Of a stretch of DNA of 64,000 bases, positions 24,561-36,024 are shown in pieces; position 1 is the first letter of the stretch; the number at the start of each line of letters is the position of its first letter. Position numbers and translations under genes: made by a program. Origin of the DNA: Symbiodinium natans (taxonomy: Eukaryota > Sar > Dinophyceae > Suessiales > Symbiodiniaceae). The stretch is from positions 122,001 to 186,000 of the forward strand of contig CAJNDS010001313.1 in assembly GCA_905221605.1 (NCBI GenBank), read 5' to 3'. The notes under the pieces are model-generated. The model was not told the DNA's origin. It was given only the letters and a program-made list of their open reading frames with translations, and made no database searches.

Positions 24561-25659
24561 GACTTATATAAATCTCAAAAAGGTGGAGCTGCCACCAAGT
24601 TGCCACTTCTACTAGGGTCAAGGATCTGCGTGCTTCTGGCCCTAGCGCTTCCACTTCCGGAATGGATTCCAACCTTAGGCAGCAAAGCGTCTAACGATAC
24701 CTCTAGAGAACATGCTTCCACATGGGTTCACGACTTGAAGTACACAGGTGGTGAGACCACGGATGCCTGCAGTGCGTTCGGGACGTCGTCTTAAGAACCC
24801 TTTGCCTTGTTCACTTGACTCCACGTCATGTGTATTCTCGCAGGTAAATATCACAAACATCCGGCAAGGCTGCATCCGGAGACTAAAAAACGCAACATCA
24901 TGTCCGCAGAATGTGGCTGTGCCACACCGAGGCGCATTGTATTTAGGATGTTGATAATGAGGGCAGCTTGGGCCAAGCCCATGAAGACCCGACCAAGGCT
25001 GGTCTGACGCCTCAGCAGACCTCAGTCTTGACAGGCACCATCTCGCACGATCAAGCCCCTGAACACCGAACTGGGGAGCCTCGTTTCTGCCAAGCTACGC
25101 TGTGCAGCCTTCTGGATGGTCACCTGCTCGCCATCATGCAGCCGTCAAGTCAAGTGGCGCACGTGTGGCACCTTCTTCCATCTGCTACAAACCGAAGAGG
25201 GCAAAACTGTTTCGGAACTAGATGACGAACGTAGGCCCTTGCGATGCTTCCGGCCCTGGTGCCTCTGCAGGCCCGAGCCTCTGGGCCATGAGTCATATCG
25301 CTCAAGTGTCGTGCTGACTGCTTGCTGTTGCTCCTTTTGGCTGTGGGTCGATTGAAGCTTCAGGCGGAAATGTTGGCCTCAGATTTTGAGGGCGGAATGG
25401 CCCAGAATTGGGGGGGTATCCCGGTCCCTAAAGCTTTAGGACCCAATCCCACATAGAGATGCTTTTACCTGACACTGTGGTTTTCCCAATGTGTTCTGTC
25501 AGTGAATTTCGCTGCAGAAGAACTAGTGGCCACTCTAGCGGCCAATGCAGTATCTGGCGCTCCTCGCAGTCTCTTTGTTCGAACACAACGAACACACAAA
25601 TACCAGCAACGCATGGTGCCTGGTTGTAGCGTGGCAGCTCTGCGCTGGAGACGTCACGC

Positions 25660-25880
25660 CTCGGCAACAGGCCGAGCGTTGTTGCAACATCCCGTTCCGG
25701 GAGATTTGCTGATTTGCTCAGGTGCCCCAGTGTGTGCATTTGAGGTCAAGGCTAAGGCCTCAACTGCAAAAGCTGCCATCCACATCACATCTGACAATGC
25801 GGCCCCTACATCAACCTTCCAAACAACCTGGGATCCCACCAACTGTAGAGTTTTTTTTGGTTTGGGGTTCAAAGGGTTGA
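25660..25880 (-). CDS. Possible exon, unknown protein
   Basis: Minus strand about 25850-25690 reads LVGSQVVWKVDVGAALSDVM, WMAAFAVEALALTSNAHTGA, PEQISKSPG. It has a hydrophobic central part and charged ends. It precedes no clear partner, though the next exon group upstream (26.05-26.56 kb) is on the same strand. Confidence 0.35.
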
Positions 25881-25939
25881 CTGTCGCCAGGGCTCCGCTG
25901 CTTCTGCCGCACTCGGAATCGTCGCTGGAGGACAGATAC

Positions 25940-26045
25940 CTTGGGATGTGCCCCCTTATACTAACAGTCCTTAAAGGGGATTTTAACAAGGGGTACTATA
26001 ACCCCTCTTAATTGAGGACTGTGAGTATAAGGGTGAACATCCCCA
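25940..26045. mobile_element. MITE-like inverted-repeat element, copy A
   Basis: A 106-bp unit with terminal inverted repeats of about 34 bp. The left arm starts TTGGGATGTGCCCCCTTATA and continues CTAACAGTCCTTAA. The right arm, read on the opposite strand, starts TGGGGATGTTCACCCTTATA and continues CTCACAGTCCTCAA. It is homologous to the unit at 55555-55656, so it is a dispersed family. It is too short to encode a transposase. No clear target duplication is visible at this copy. Confidence 0.7.
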
Positions 26046-26049
26046 CCTT

Positions 26050-26600
26050 CAACGCAGATGTCCAGCTGCAATGGGCATTGATGGGTGTGGGGGTGCCATC
26101 GCAAACAGCCAACGCCTCAATTGTCCCTCCAGTCCTTTCGGCCTTTCCTTGCGGATACCTTTTGCAACAGCATTCCTCATAAGGAGGACCCGCAAAAAAA
26201 AAACATCTCGACGCCGACTCATCCTCCCGAGCTGCTGCGGAGACCATGATCTGCACGCGCTCCTCAGCGGCCTCTCCGACAATTCTCCGGACGCCAAACA
26301 CAGCCGGGGGGGTGGGGGCGGGGGGTAGTTCCAGGCGCACAAGATCGGCTGCTTGCAGCAGGTTGTCAACAACAGGCTGCAGCTTTCGTGGCATGTTCTT
26401 GAGTTGGCGTTTGACTATCCGATGCTTCGACCTGGCGGCGTTCCAAATCGCGCTGCGCGCCCAGGTATTCCACGAAGCCACCCGCAAAGATGCCGGTAAA
26501 GGTGCCTCGGGTAAACACTGCAGGGATGGCAGGGACGGGGCGGCTCGGTCCGCAGTCCACTGTGCGCTTTCTGCATCTTTCCTTTCTGCACCTTTCATCG
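26050..26600 (-). CDS. Putative exons, unknown protein
   Basis: Two overlapping minus-strand frames look coding. One, about 26560-26410, reads VPAIPAVFTRGTFTGIFAGG, then FVEYLGAQRDLERRQVEASD. The other, about 26410-26190, reads KLQPVVDNLLQAADLVRLEL, GVRRIVGEAAEERVQIMVSA and AAREDESA. The join near 26410 needs a frame change with almost no room for an intron. That could mean a very short intron, a sequencing error or a broken gene. No family is recognised. Confidence 0.45.
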
Positions 26601-26670
26601 CTCCGAGGCAGTAGGGAGCCTTCGCACTTTCCTCTCCCAAGTCACGGCGTGGCCTGTGGGCCCCACGCAC

Positions 26671-27310
26671 ACTTATTCAGTCTTGCGTAAAAACCCAAAA
26701 CTAATCCAAAGTTGGGATTCCCTATGGAAATCCCTGGAAGGAAAGTAGGGCATCCCAAGACTTCATGTCATAGGTTTTGGAGGTTCCCTGGGCTTCTTCC
26801 TCTTTGTATCCGTCTTCTTGTCTCTACACCCGTTCTGTCTGAACAACAGCTGCAGGCATGGGATGGCATGTGGCATTCATGGACAGGCCAAGTTGCCGGT
26901 GCAGCACATTCCGAGTATGAGAAAGACCTCACAGCCACGCACAAAAGATGCCTGCACGTAAGAAGTCTGGCTTGCAAGCGAATATGTGACATATGTGCGT
27001 TCGCGCGTTTGTGCGCGCGTGCCATGAAGCCACAGTGAATGAAAGGTGCCGCTTTGTAGAAGTGTGAGTACGTGCATGCGCTCGGAACCCTGCTGGCATG
27101 CAAGCTGGCGCACACGCACGGAAGATCACGGAAGCATGTGGGCAAGCGTGTGGTTCTTGCACTGTTCTTGCATGCTCGTGCGGGGCGCGAGCAAGAAAGC
27201 TTGCATGCATGGGCGCGCGTGAAAGAATCCAGACCCACCGCCCCCACCCCATCCCCGCTAGCTGTCGTGCCTGAACTCGTGCTGGCAGACTCACTGCGCA
27301 GTTTGTGTCC
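26671..27310. other. No supported gene; GCATG/ACGCAC-rich sequence
   Basis: Long open frames on both strands are produced by recurring GCATGC, GCGCGT and CACGCAC motifs rather than by protein-like content. Confidence 0.45.
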
Positions 27311-27339
27311 GTTTCAGCACATGTGTCCATGCATCAAGG

Positions 27340-28020
27340 CATGCTTCTCCAAGCATGCCATCGAGCATGCCATCGCAGACTGGGGCTTGAAATCAAGAGC
27401 CAAGTTCTGCGAAGGTGTACTCTTCCATTCTCTACCCCACTCCCACCCAGGCCTAGCCTTGATATAGGCTAGAGCATGGTTAAACTCAAGCTCATTTCTG
27501 GCCCACCCAAGCAGCGAGAAAGCGTGCTGGAGGCTGCAAGCGTTGGTGTCGCTATGTGTTGCTAGAACTCCAGTGATCTGCAAAGCTGAATGACAGTGGT
27601 GTTGTGAAGCGTATCGAAGGGTTCTGCCGACACTATAAGCCCACGACCAGGTGGAAGGGCATTGAAAGACTGCTGTAGTTGGTGCAGGGATAGTCCTTAG
27701 CATCCGATTGCGTGAAAGGCCAAGTCAGATGCTTGCGATTGTTTGCATTCTGGACAAGACTCATTACGAAGCCGAGCTACGCCAGTCAGGTGTATCAGGC
27801 CATGCGGAAGGCCCACAAGAACATTGTGAAAGCGAGCACTGATCTCGTCGTCTTCGGAGTCCTTCTCCAAAACATAGAGGCTGACAGTGAACATGTACCT
27901 GTAGCAGTTGAAGCCGTTTAGCCGAACAGCTCTTGTCGGGAACAACTCCAGTCTGTTCAGCCAAACGATTCGGCCAGAAAATACGTCCAGAAAGTTGAGT
28001 CCAGTCCTGCTGGACGGTGG
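27340..28020 (-). CDS. Putative exons of one unknown gene
   Basis: The upstream segment (about 28010-27760) reads GLNFLDVFSGRIVWLNRLEL, FPTRAVRLNGFNCYRYMFTV, SLYVLEKDSEDDEISARFHN and VLVGLPHGLIHL. The downstream segment (about 27660-27420) reads TWSWAYSVGRTLRYASQHHC, HSALQITGVLATHSDTNACS, LQHAFSLLGWARNELEFNHA. Both have strong protein character: balanced charge, aromatic residues and no low complexity. A junction around 27690-27760 is expected. No family is recognised. Hydrophobic stretches such as YRYMFTVSLYVL could be membrane-associated. Confidence 0.5.
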
Positions 28021-28499
28021 GAGTTTGTTACCAATTAGACGACGGCTTTGGAAATTGCAGAACGAAGGTCACCAGACACACACCAGCGCATAGCAAGCCT
28101 TTCGAAGGGCCTTGGATGGTGTTGCAGAAGGAGGCCGGGGCAGGGGTGAAACTCTCCACAACGGCCCAAAGCCCACAAAACCTCCAGCCACATCGGTCAG
28201 ATTACGAAGCCGCGGTTTGAAACGGTGCAGTTGCAATCCGAGACGCCGATGCCTGCATCCAAATTACATCGCACAGTGACTGGATTGCCGGCGTCCAAGA
28301 CCTGGGCTGGCTGGCCAAATGCGTGGCCGCACTGTGCCCCTGTGCTGGCAGGGTGCAGGAACTAATTGAGAAGCTTGAGCATGTGTGGCCAGCAGCTGGG
28401 TCTTCCTCTAAGCATCAGGCTCTAACATCATCAGCCGCATGAGGCGCAAGGGAAGAATTAGATCCCTCCAGACATCTTTGGCACCTGGTCTCAGCTAGC

Positions 28500-28660
28500 A
28501 GGACGTGCAAAACAAGTCCGACTCGATTGTGAGACTGCACCTGGAAATGGATTCTAGCAGTGTAGCCCGCAAGGGGCCGCACGCGTCGAGTCGTAGTTCG
28601 GATGAAGCCCAGAATCGTGCCTCGAGCATCAGCATTTCACACTGTGTCGATGGCACACTT
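28500..28660 (-). CDS. Possible exon, unknown protein
   Basis: Minus strand reads EMLMLEARFWASSELRLDAC, GPLRATLLESISRCSLTIES, DL. It is helical and same-stranded with the exons at 27.3-28.0 kb, so it could be a more upstream exon of that gene. A plus-strand frame (28505-28750) covers the same bases and is a weaker alternative. Confidence 0.35.
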
Positions 28661-28699
28661 GTTGATGGTGGGGTTCTATCTGGCTCCATAGTGTTTACG

Positions 28700-30600
28700 G
28701 CTGCACCAGCTGGCTGTCAAGGCCCGGCGACATTGCAGGTGTCAATGTGATGATAAATGCGGACAGCGAGAGCAGATCGACGACGCCAATGAAGGACAGA
28801 AGGTACATGCCCCTGCCGGCAGATGTCAAATAGGACTATGGATCCCCAGCCAGCTACTGCCTTCAGCTGCCAGATCTTGCACTAGTCACTAGTAATCACT
28901 AGCGCCCGTGCTTGCGTGCTTGCCTCAGAACGACGATCCGGGCAATGAACTCCACGGTGAAAAACACCGCCCTTAGATCAAGAGAGCATGCGCAATTGAC
29001 GCAGAGGCGGGAAAGGTTGTCGTGGCTGCTACTGCTATCGGTCGCTGTGGCACCACGGCCAGGTGGGAATGTATGTCCCTGGTTCCCTACCTGTTACAAG
29101 TTCATTTCGGTAGCTGCTGGCCTTTGCCTTTTTGACCCATATGCACGATTTGCAAAGTCAACACTCGCAAGAACAGCTGCAAGAGGGATTGGCTCTGTTT
29201 TATCGGCCACGGTCTTTGGTCGCGCCAAACTTTTGCAGATTCGTCCTTCCAAGGATGCAAATGAAGAATGCCCAACCTTCAGATCGCAACTCACACCCCA
29301 GGCTCCTCTTCAGGTGGCGGTAGAGCACCCGCTGAGCAGCCACGGCGGCATTCCTGGATGGATGGGCGGTTCAGCAAGCCCCCTAAACTTTGGCCCTAAA
29401 CCCTCAGCCCTATAAACCCCCTATAACAGGCCCTATAATATGCTCTATAGTAGGCCCTCTAAACCAAAAAAAAACCTTTAAGAGTACTTGGCGCTGACTC
29501 TCAGCATGCACCCCAGGCGTGCAACCGAAAGCGACAATGCAAACTTTCGAGAAGGAGACGAGCTCGTACAGTGATCCTGCGATTAAGGGACGAAGACTCA
29601 GTGACCATGGTGGGGAAACAGTATCTGTATCTGTATGAACTAGAAAGATCCCTGGTATCATGTTGTTACAACCTCCTGAACAACAAGCCCGTTTTGCCAA
29701 AGCTTCCGGTTGTCTTGGATCTCCTTCGCCGTGAGGCTGGGCCGCTGCACATCCTACCACTGCAGGTGTGCAGATCAGGCTGCTACGAGACAAGGGGGAA
29801 AGACCAGCTCTATCAAACTGATGCAAGTGGAGCCTGCCATGGATTGTCGGCCTCTTTCTGCTGCCTCAACTGCAGACGGTACCCACCCTCGCACTCGTGC
29901 TACATGGAGTTGCTCTGAGTTTGGATTTCTTGGATTTCTGTGCAAAGGGGGAGGGGTTGCCTTTTGTTAAACACCCCTTGTATGCTTTGCCCCCAAGGCC
30001 GGCGAAGCCACACTTCCCCCAGCCGTGGCCGCAGCGCTGCCCGAGCCGAGCTTGGTGCGCCTAGCGCATCTTCAGTGCAATGCTGGCGTCATGGCGTCTC
30101 AGGACAAGATGGCTCATGATCTCGTGTGGAGTCATCTATCATACGGACGGAATCCAGTTCTTGCTTCGTGATGCGGTCCAGGCACCAGGCTTGACCAAAT
30201 CTTCCAAGTTGTCATTCAACCTCACCTTAGCCCACTGATTTGATTTTCAAAATGACAATGGTCGTTGATACAAGCCAGCCTCAGAAACCCTACTGTGCCC
30301 TCTTTGGTGTACCGAAAGGAAGTGTCCCTGTGAGGCCCGATGTTGAGCAGCATTCTCCCGAGCCTGGCGGACGTTCCCCAGCTGCGGTGCCTGGCGCGAG
30401 GCACCTCCACGTTGGCCACGCTCCTTCCTGCATTGTCGGCGAATGGGGCATTAATTGGATTCACAGCTAGGGCCAGCTAGGGCTGTTCAAAGGGTTCCTA
30501 GGGTCCTGGCGTTCGAGGATTCACAGTTAGGGCTGGTGCCCCAAGGTTCCTCGAGGGGATCGACAGCAGGAGCCCCTCTATTCGCACATATATCCGGTGA
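28700..30600. other. Mostly unassigned; possible ABC-transporter relic
   Basis: Plus-strand frames at 28912-29415 and 29571-29918 are open but not convincing. Around 29708-29830 two plus frames together hold ISFAVRLG and GGKTSSIKLMQVEPA, like fragments of an ABC ATPase (Walker A GxGKS/T). The frame breaks and the glycine loop is incomplete. CCCTATAA-type short repeats occur at 29405-29455. Confidence 0.25.
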
Positions 30601-30725
30601 ACAACTCAAACTGAGAAATAAGCATTAGCGAGCAGGGGTGGAGGTGTTGGTGGTGAGGAAGGGAAAGGACTCGCCATGAAACGGGACAGAAAGATTTGTG
30701 GCCGCAGCGTTGTGTATTGTCGATC

Positions 30726-30815
30726 TCTGGGGCTCTGCTGGGGCTCTGGGGCTCTGGGGCTCTGGGGCTCTGGGGCTCTGGGGCTCTGGGGCTCTGGGGC
30801 TCTGGGGCTCTGGGG
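30726..30815. repeat. Octamer minisatellite, CTCTGGGG
   Basis: About eleven near-perfect copies of GGGGCTCT. Since 8 and 3 are coprime, three units give an eight-residue peptide repeat (LWGSGALG on the plus strand). The G4 runs spaced by 4 nt meet the G-quadruplex pattern. Confidence 0.95.
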
Positions 30816-30824
30816 AGCGGCAAG

Positions 30825-31085
30825 AACGCTGTAAATGGCAGTGCTTTGGGCATGTTCGCAGAAGGCATGAAAACTTGTGACAGCACGTCTGGTTGCAAAA
30901 ACATCAATCATTCGTCTGAAGCAAAATGTTTCGGAGGCCAAAACACTGAACGGTCCAGTGCCCTGGGCATGTTCGCAAAAGGCTTGTGACGATGCGTCTT
31001 GTTCCAGAAACGTGAAGCATCCATGTGCGGCATGTTATCTACAGAGCCAAAACGCTGTAAAGGCCAGTGTTTTGGGCAAGTTATA
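30825..31085. repeat. Tandem repeat of about 110-117 bp, 2.5 copies
   Basis: Copies begin at about 30825, 30942 and 31051, each with AACRCTGWAANGGYCAGTG followed by TTTGGGCATGTTCGCARAAGG. The first two continue with TTGTGAC, a GTCTNGTTNCANAAAC core and a CAT-rich end. The third is truncated. The array directly follows the octamer minisatellite. Confidence 0.7.
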
Positions 31086-31279
31086 GTAACATGGTCGCAA
31101 CCAACCCACCCCCACCCCCCACCCCAGGACAACATGAAAGCACGCGAACATGTAGGCAAATCCAGTCTGGACAAGTACCAAAAAAACGCTGGCAGACTTT
31201 TGCAACAAGTGAACGACTACTGAGGTCTTAAGGGGGTAAAGTGGGAAAAACAGGCAAAGCATAGCGTCAATTACGCGAC

Positions 31280-31435
31280 AATGGCCTCGTAGTAGAAGAA
31301 GTAGTAGAAGTAGGGTGAAGTTGTATTCGTAAAAGAAGTAGTAGAAGAATAAGTAGAAGTAGAAGTAGAAGTAGTGTAGTAGTGAAGTATAGTCATGTAG
31401 TGGTGTAGTAGTAAAAGTAGTAGAAAAAGTGGGAG
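31280..31435. repeat. Degenerate GTAGAA/GTAGTA-rich flank
   Basis: AGTAGAAGT and GTAGTAAAAGTAG motifs grade into the pure GTA array that follows. Confidence 0.7.
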
Positions 31436-31436
31436 C

Positions 31437-31513
<77 letters not shown>

Positions 31514-31514
31514 C

Positions 31515-31565
<51 letters not shown>

Positions 31566-31572
31566 CGTAGTC

Positions 31573-31647
<75 letters not shown>

Positions 31648-31765
31648 TAGTGGTAGTAGTAGTGGTAGGTAGGTAGGTAGGTGGGTAGGTAGGGGGGTAG
31701 GTAGGGGGGTAGGGTAGGTAGGTTGCTAAGCAGGTAGCTAGGTAGGCAGCTAGGTAGGTAGGTAT
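31436..31765. repeat. GTA triplet array grading into GTAG
   Basis: GTA triplets from 31436 to about 31660 with a few GCA and TCG interruptions, then GTAG tetramers to 31765. It is the same triplet family as the CTA array at 2.1 kb, on the opposite strand. Homopolymer Val or Thr frames here are not genes. Confidence 0.95.
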
Positions 31766-32269
31766 GTATGTATATGCGTATCACATGGTGACAGTTGCAG
31801 GTACTGTGCTATCTGAAGGTCCGTAGGAAAACGCATGGCAGTCTCGAAAGCTGAGAAGGCGCATGAGCCTGCAACTTACATCTTGCTTGACGTCGAAAGA
31901 CAAGCAGCAACTACCTCCGCAAATAGAGAAGGCAACGATGTGGCCGACGGTGAACAGGGCAGCGAAAAACACGTTTCTAACAACAACAACGTCCAACATT
32001 CTCCGAGATCCTTCCTAAACTAAATCGGCCACAGGGCTGCTTTCCGGAAGCCTTGGGGCGCGGGTGGTGACCAGCGCCAGGCAGCGATGGGAAGATGATG
32101 TCACCCAAGTCCTAAAGGTGTGAATCTCACCAAGGCTGCAACACCTGCGACACCTGCTTTGCAGTTTGTCAGGAAACTGCTTTGGAACTGTGTCTTGCTT
32201 GCATTCTCACTGCACTGCTTTGGACAACCCTCATGCCTCTTAGACACCACAGGTATATGCAAATATATG

Positions 32270-34380
32270 CAAATATTGCATTCGCAACTCCAACTTGTAG
32301 GAGTGGGAACCCTGGGAGCCCCAGTCCTCAGGGTCCGGTGGCGCATCCTTCGGACTCGTGGCTTCCTTGAGCGCCTTGGCTGCACGCAGACACTTCGAAT
32401 GCATCTGATGACGAGCCGAATAGCGCGCACGCGCAAGGGGTGCATGCCAGAACCGAACTTGATGTGACATCTTAGAAGGTTGAAGCAGCTCCGAACGAAA
32501 CACCGGAACCACACCCTCTGGCCTGGATGTCCACTGTTGCCGCATTGGGCCCCAATGGCAGTGCCGCCTCGTCGCTCGCCTCCTCTACATCCAAGGGTCG
32601 TCGGAAGGTGGAAACGAAGTCCTGGCCAAGACAAAGACCACTTCTCACTTCCTCCCCAAGCCCTGCTGTCCCAATCGGCCACCTGCAATCAGAGCAATCC
32701 CCCAGCCCCAGATCCGCCCTGATATCCCGATGTCTTGATCATGGACTGCTAGTGTTTTCATGGAAAAATCAAATGCAAGCAGGTGGCCTTGTCGAGAAAC
32801 AGTGTCAAAAATACTACGAAGCACCTCTGCACATCTGTGCACGCTAGCCACAGCTGGCATGCCAGGTGAGATCAGAAGAGTAGTTATGGGTTGCTGAGTA
32901 GCTGTGCGTGGTTCAACTGAAACCCTGGGAACCACCCCACCCCAAGCCAACCAAAATTTCGATCTCAGTCTCTCTATCTCTGTGCGTGTGGGTGGCATGA
33001 AGTAATGAGGGTTGCATGTCCTCGTCTTGGGGCAGCGGCCGACTGCTTCGAAAATAGATGCCACTCGTTTCAGCATCCAAATCGCCAACTTGCTCCAGTC
33101 TGTTCGGGTCACTCATGTACTTGAAATCCACAGTGGGGTCGAACACCCCAACACCTCGAGTATTCGAGCGATGCTGCCATGCTTGGAAGCGTCTGTCTTC
33201 ATTCTCTCCTGGAGCCATGGAATCAGGCTGCTGGCGCGGCGAATGGCTGGCTTCGACGGTATTCATCGCGGCCGTTCGCTGTAAGCGCATCGCATCAGAT
33301 GCCAGGCGGGCATCGAGGTCGAAGATGCTATCATCGTCTTCTCGAGGCTCATCCAAGTCAATCACAGGCTCCTTGCCTGCCTGCGCAACCTCGCCGTCGC
33401 CTTGCCTGCTCGATCGCAGAGCAGCAGGCGGCAGCTCAGGCTCAGGTCGGGAGAGCAGCTTTTCTTCTGGCAGTCGCTCAGGGATGACGGAGCCTGCAGA
33501 ACTGTGTGGTGCAGGTGTGTCGAAGGGATACCTCCGCAGAAATGGGAGTTCGTCTTTGACTCCCTGGGCTTCTCCTGCGTTCCAGACCTCTTCCAACGCT
33601 TCTTGGCTGACAATCTTCGGAGCGATGTCGACATTGTAGTGGTGGACGCCTTCCAGGCCCGCCGGTGAAAGAGACACCAAGTGCTGCGCTTCCCCAAAAG
33701 AACCTGTTCCGACCAACTCCGAGATTGTGTAGCCACCCTTGAGCTTCAGCCCAACTGCCTCAAGTGTGCTGCCGCTGCTGCCTGGCACTGTGACCGCGCG
33801 CAAAGCTCTTTCCAGGTTTTCCAGGCTCAATGCTCATTCAAGGCACCCAACCCTGAAAGAGGAACAAGTCGACACTGCCTGCCTCCGGGCTTGATCTCCT
33901 CCCAACGGCCCAGCTCCTGATGCATAGTTAGCATTGTTTGCCATTGCTTCATGCCCAGAACCAGCTTGAGTAATGCCATGTTTCTCACTCTTCTCTAGAT
34001 GCTGCGAGAAGCGTCCTGATCAGTTGTGGCAGGCACACTCCCGAAACAGCCCATGCCTTATTCACCCCGTCCTGTGGCTCCAGCTCCACTTCATCCAAGT
34101 CTATCCGGTGGCCTCCATGCTGGGGCAATGCGTTCTGCCAGATTATCATCCCACCACAAACCCCCACAACACGAATCACCCAGTATCCCCGAACCGAGCT
34201 CAACTCCAGGACTCGAGGACTAGCACCATACTCCCAGTCTAGGGCGCCCAAGGTATGCATGCTCTCCAACCAGCAAAGCAAACTCCATGCCTTAGGCACT
34301 GGCAGGGTATCCTTGCGCCATGCTCTCAGAAATTCGACCGTTCCGGCCGCAGAAGTACCATGCACGTGGGAGGATTGCAC
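32270..34380 (-). CDS. Multi-exon gene, unknown protein
   Basis: Good minus-strand gene. Exons in order: about 34380-34010 (GTVEFLRAWRKDTLPVPKAW, SLLCWLESMHTLGALDWEYG, HRIDLDEVELEPQDGVNKAW); 33830-32940, about 300 codons; about 32870-32710 (SVHRCAEVLRSIFDTVSRQG, HLLAFDFSMKTLAVHDQDI); about 32624-32515, after an acceptor CTTGGCCAG (DFVSTFRRPLDVEEASDEAA); and about 32480-32280 (RHQMHSKCLRAAKALKEATS). The large exon opens with LKGGYTISELVGTGSFGEAQ, which resembles a kinase glycine-rich loop. No other kinase motif follows, and the rest is acidic and Pro/Ser-rich with VIDLDEPREDDDSIFDLDAR, probably disordered. Function is unknown. Confidence 0.65.
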
Positions 34381-35690
34381 TGGGCTGCAGTTGTGGCTTC
34401 TGTAAGGCCTGGCCCCGCTGCCTCCGAAGCCCGCAAACTAGGTTCCGAAAGGTTTAATTAGGGTCTGGCGGCTTCGATCGCAAAATCGCATGGAAGCCGG
34501 ACGCTTCATGCGGGTCATCGGAGGCGGGGGGCTCTTTACCTTCCCCTGGAGAGGTTGGTGCTCCGGGGTGAGCAAAACTTCTCGGTGCGCAGCAGGGAAG
34601 GCTTTCTTTCTCCTGTTTGAGTGTAGTCGGAGCGGCTCTGGATTAGGGTTTGATCAAACAGGCTTTTAGGGTGTAATCCTAAACCCCAACCCAGCACCCA
34701 TGCATCAAGCGAATTTTGGCCATGTTTGCACAAGTGAGTGGGCAACAGCAGCTTGGAGCAAATGGCTCAAGTTTGTTTAGGTTGAGCGCACGCTCAACCA
34801 CGCGGCGGAAACCCTCAAAGCGGGTTCGAAGCCGGCAGCCTCACAATCCTACATGGGTCAGCCATATCTTGCCTTGAAGATGACCCAGGCGGCGGAAGAT
34901 CCCGCTTGTCTCGAGACCTGGTCCAGGGTTTGATTCGTGAGAGCCTTGCTTGAACGAGATGGAGCATGTTGGCGTAAAGTTTGTCCTAGGACCTATAGGA
35001 GAAGTGTCCTGAAGCTTGGAGACCCGGCCGGTCATCGAGTTGAACTGCCGCACCGGCGCTTCGGAAGGCTGGCCGGGAAGGTGCTTAAATCCTCGGCACC
35101 GCTCTGAGACTTGGTTCTCTTGGTAGCCTCCCGACGCTCACAAAGTGGCCGATAGCGGAGGAGAACTGCGATGCGGCCCCCAGAGCATCCCAAAGCAGCA
35201 CCTTATATGCAATGCCAGGGAGCTTCGCACTACAGGCAGCTCCTGCCAGGACCGAGATCCCACCACAGCTCGGATATGCTTTGCTTGCCCCAGACTTATC
35301 TGATTGTTACCATTGTTCCGGCCCGCACTGGGGGTCACCTCATGCTAGGGCTACTACACAATGTCCGATGACACTCTGCTCCTGCGCATCTGCGACATCG
35401 ATCAGCGGCCGATCCGCATCGTTGGAAGCAGGGACCTTCTGATATGCAAGAAGGTAATTGGGAGATTCTTGAGAGCAGGAGACTCAACCCTAGCCTGCAT
35501 CGGAGTCGGAGAGGGAGAGGGGTCCATAATCATCGGCCCGGTTGGCTGACCTAGCTGCAGCTTAAGCAAAACACATGACCACTCCTACTAGTACATATTC
35601 CTGCCTTGGCCTGTGCAAAAGAACTGAAGATGGTCCTGCCTTAGATTGCCTTATCCGATCAACATCAAATAGTGAAACGGCAAGGGGCCT
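34381..35690. other. No confident gene
   Basis: Minus-strand stretches at 35035-34850 (VSKLQDTSPIGPRTNFTPTC) and about 35260-35150 (WQELPVVRSSLALHIRCCFG) are weakly coding-like. TTAGGG-like fragments occur near 34640-34685. Nothing else was seen. Confidence 0.35.
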
Positions 35691-36024
35691 GGTACGGCCC
35701 CCTCCTCGACCCAGTCCTGCGTGCCAATTTCCGCGACCGGCCACTGGTGGCCATGCACCCCATTCGCTTACGAGTACAGACAAAAGCATGCTGTCTACCA
35801 GGCAGGCGAAGGTCCTTCTCGTCACTGGCAGCACCCAACTCAACTGGCTCTTCGAGACTCGCATCGCCCTTAGCGGCCCCGACAGGTAAGGAACCCCTGG
35901 CACAGCTTGGGCAATTCCTCCACACGGAGCCGCAAGCATCACAGCCAACCCAGCGTGCGTGCTTTCGAGCGGCAGCCGATATAGGCCAGGGCTCAGATTT
36001 GGGGCCCAGGCCCCTTTTTTCCAT
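35690..36024 (-). CDS. Possible exon with zinc-ribbon-like CxxC pair
   Basis: The minus-strand frame reads PISAAARKHARWVGCDACGS, VWRNCPSCARGSLPVGAAKG, VELGAASDEKDLRLPGRQHA, GCMATSGRSRKLARRTGSRR. The cysteines form CDAC-x5-CPSC, a spacing seen in small zinc ribbons and FYVE/RING-like modules. A longer or paired site may lie in a neighbouring exon. Open plus-strand frames cover the same bases, but they lack any motif. Confidence 0.4.

Noticed and set aside
26768-27330. Long overlapping Cys/His/Arg-rich minus frames
   Set aside because: Driven by recurring GCATGC and CACGCA words; no consistent protein pattern.
29405-29460. Third copy of the MITE-like element (CCCTATAA-rich stretch)
   Set aside because: Shares only short CCTATAA words; the 34-bp arms are absent.
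31035-31784. 249-codon minus-strand frame
   Set aside because: Almost entirely translation of the GTA/GTAG arrays.
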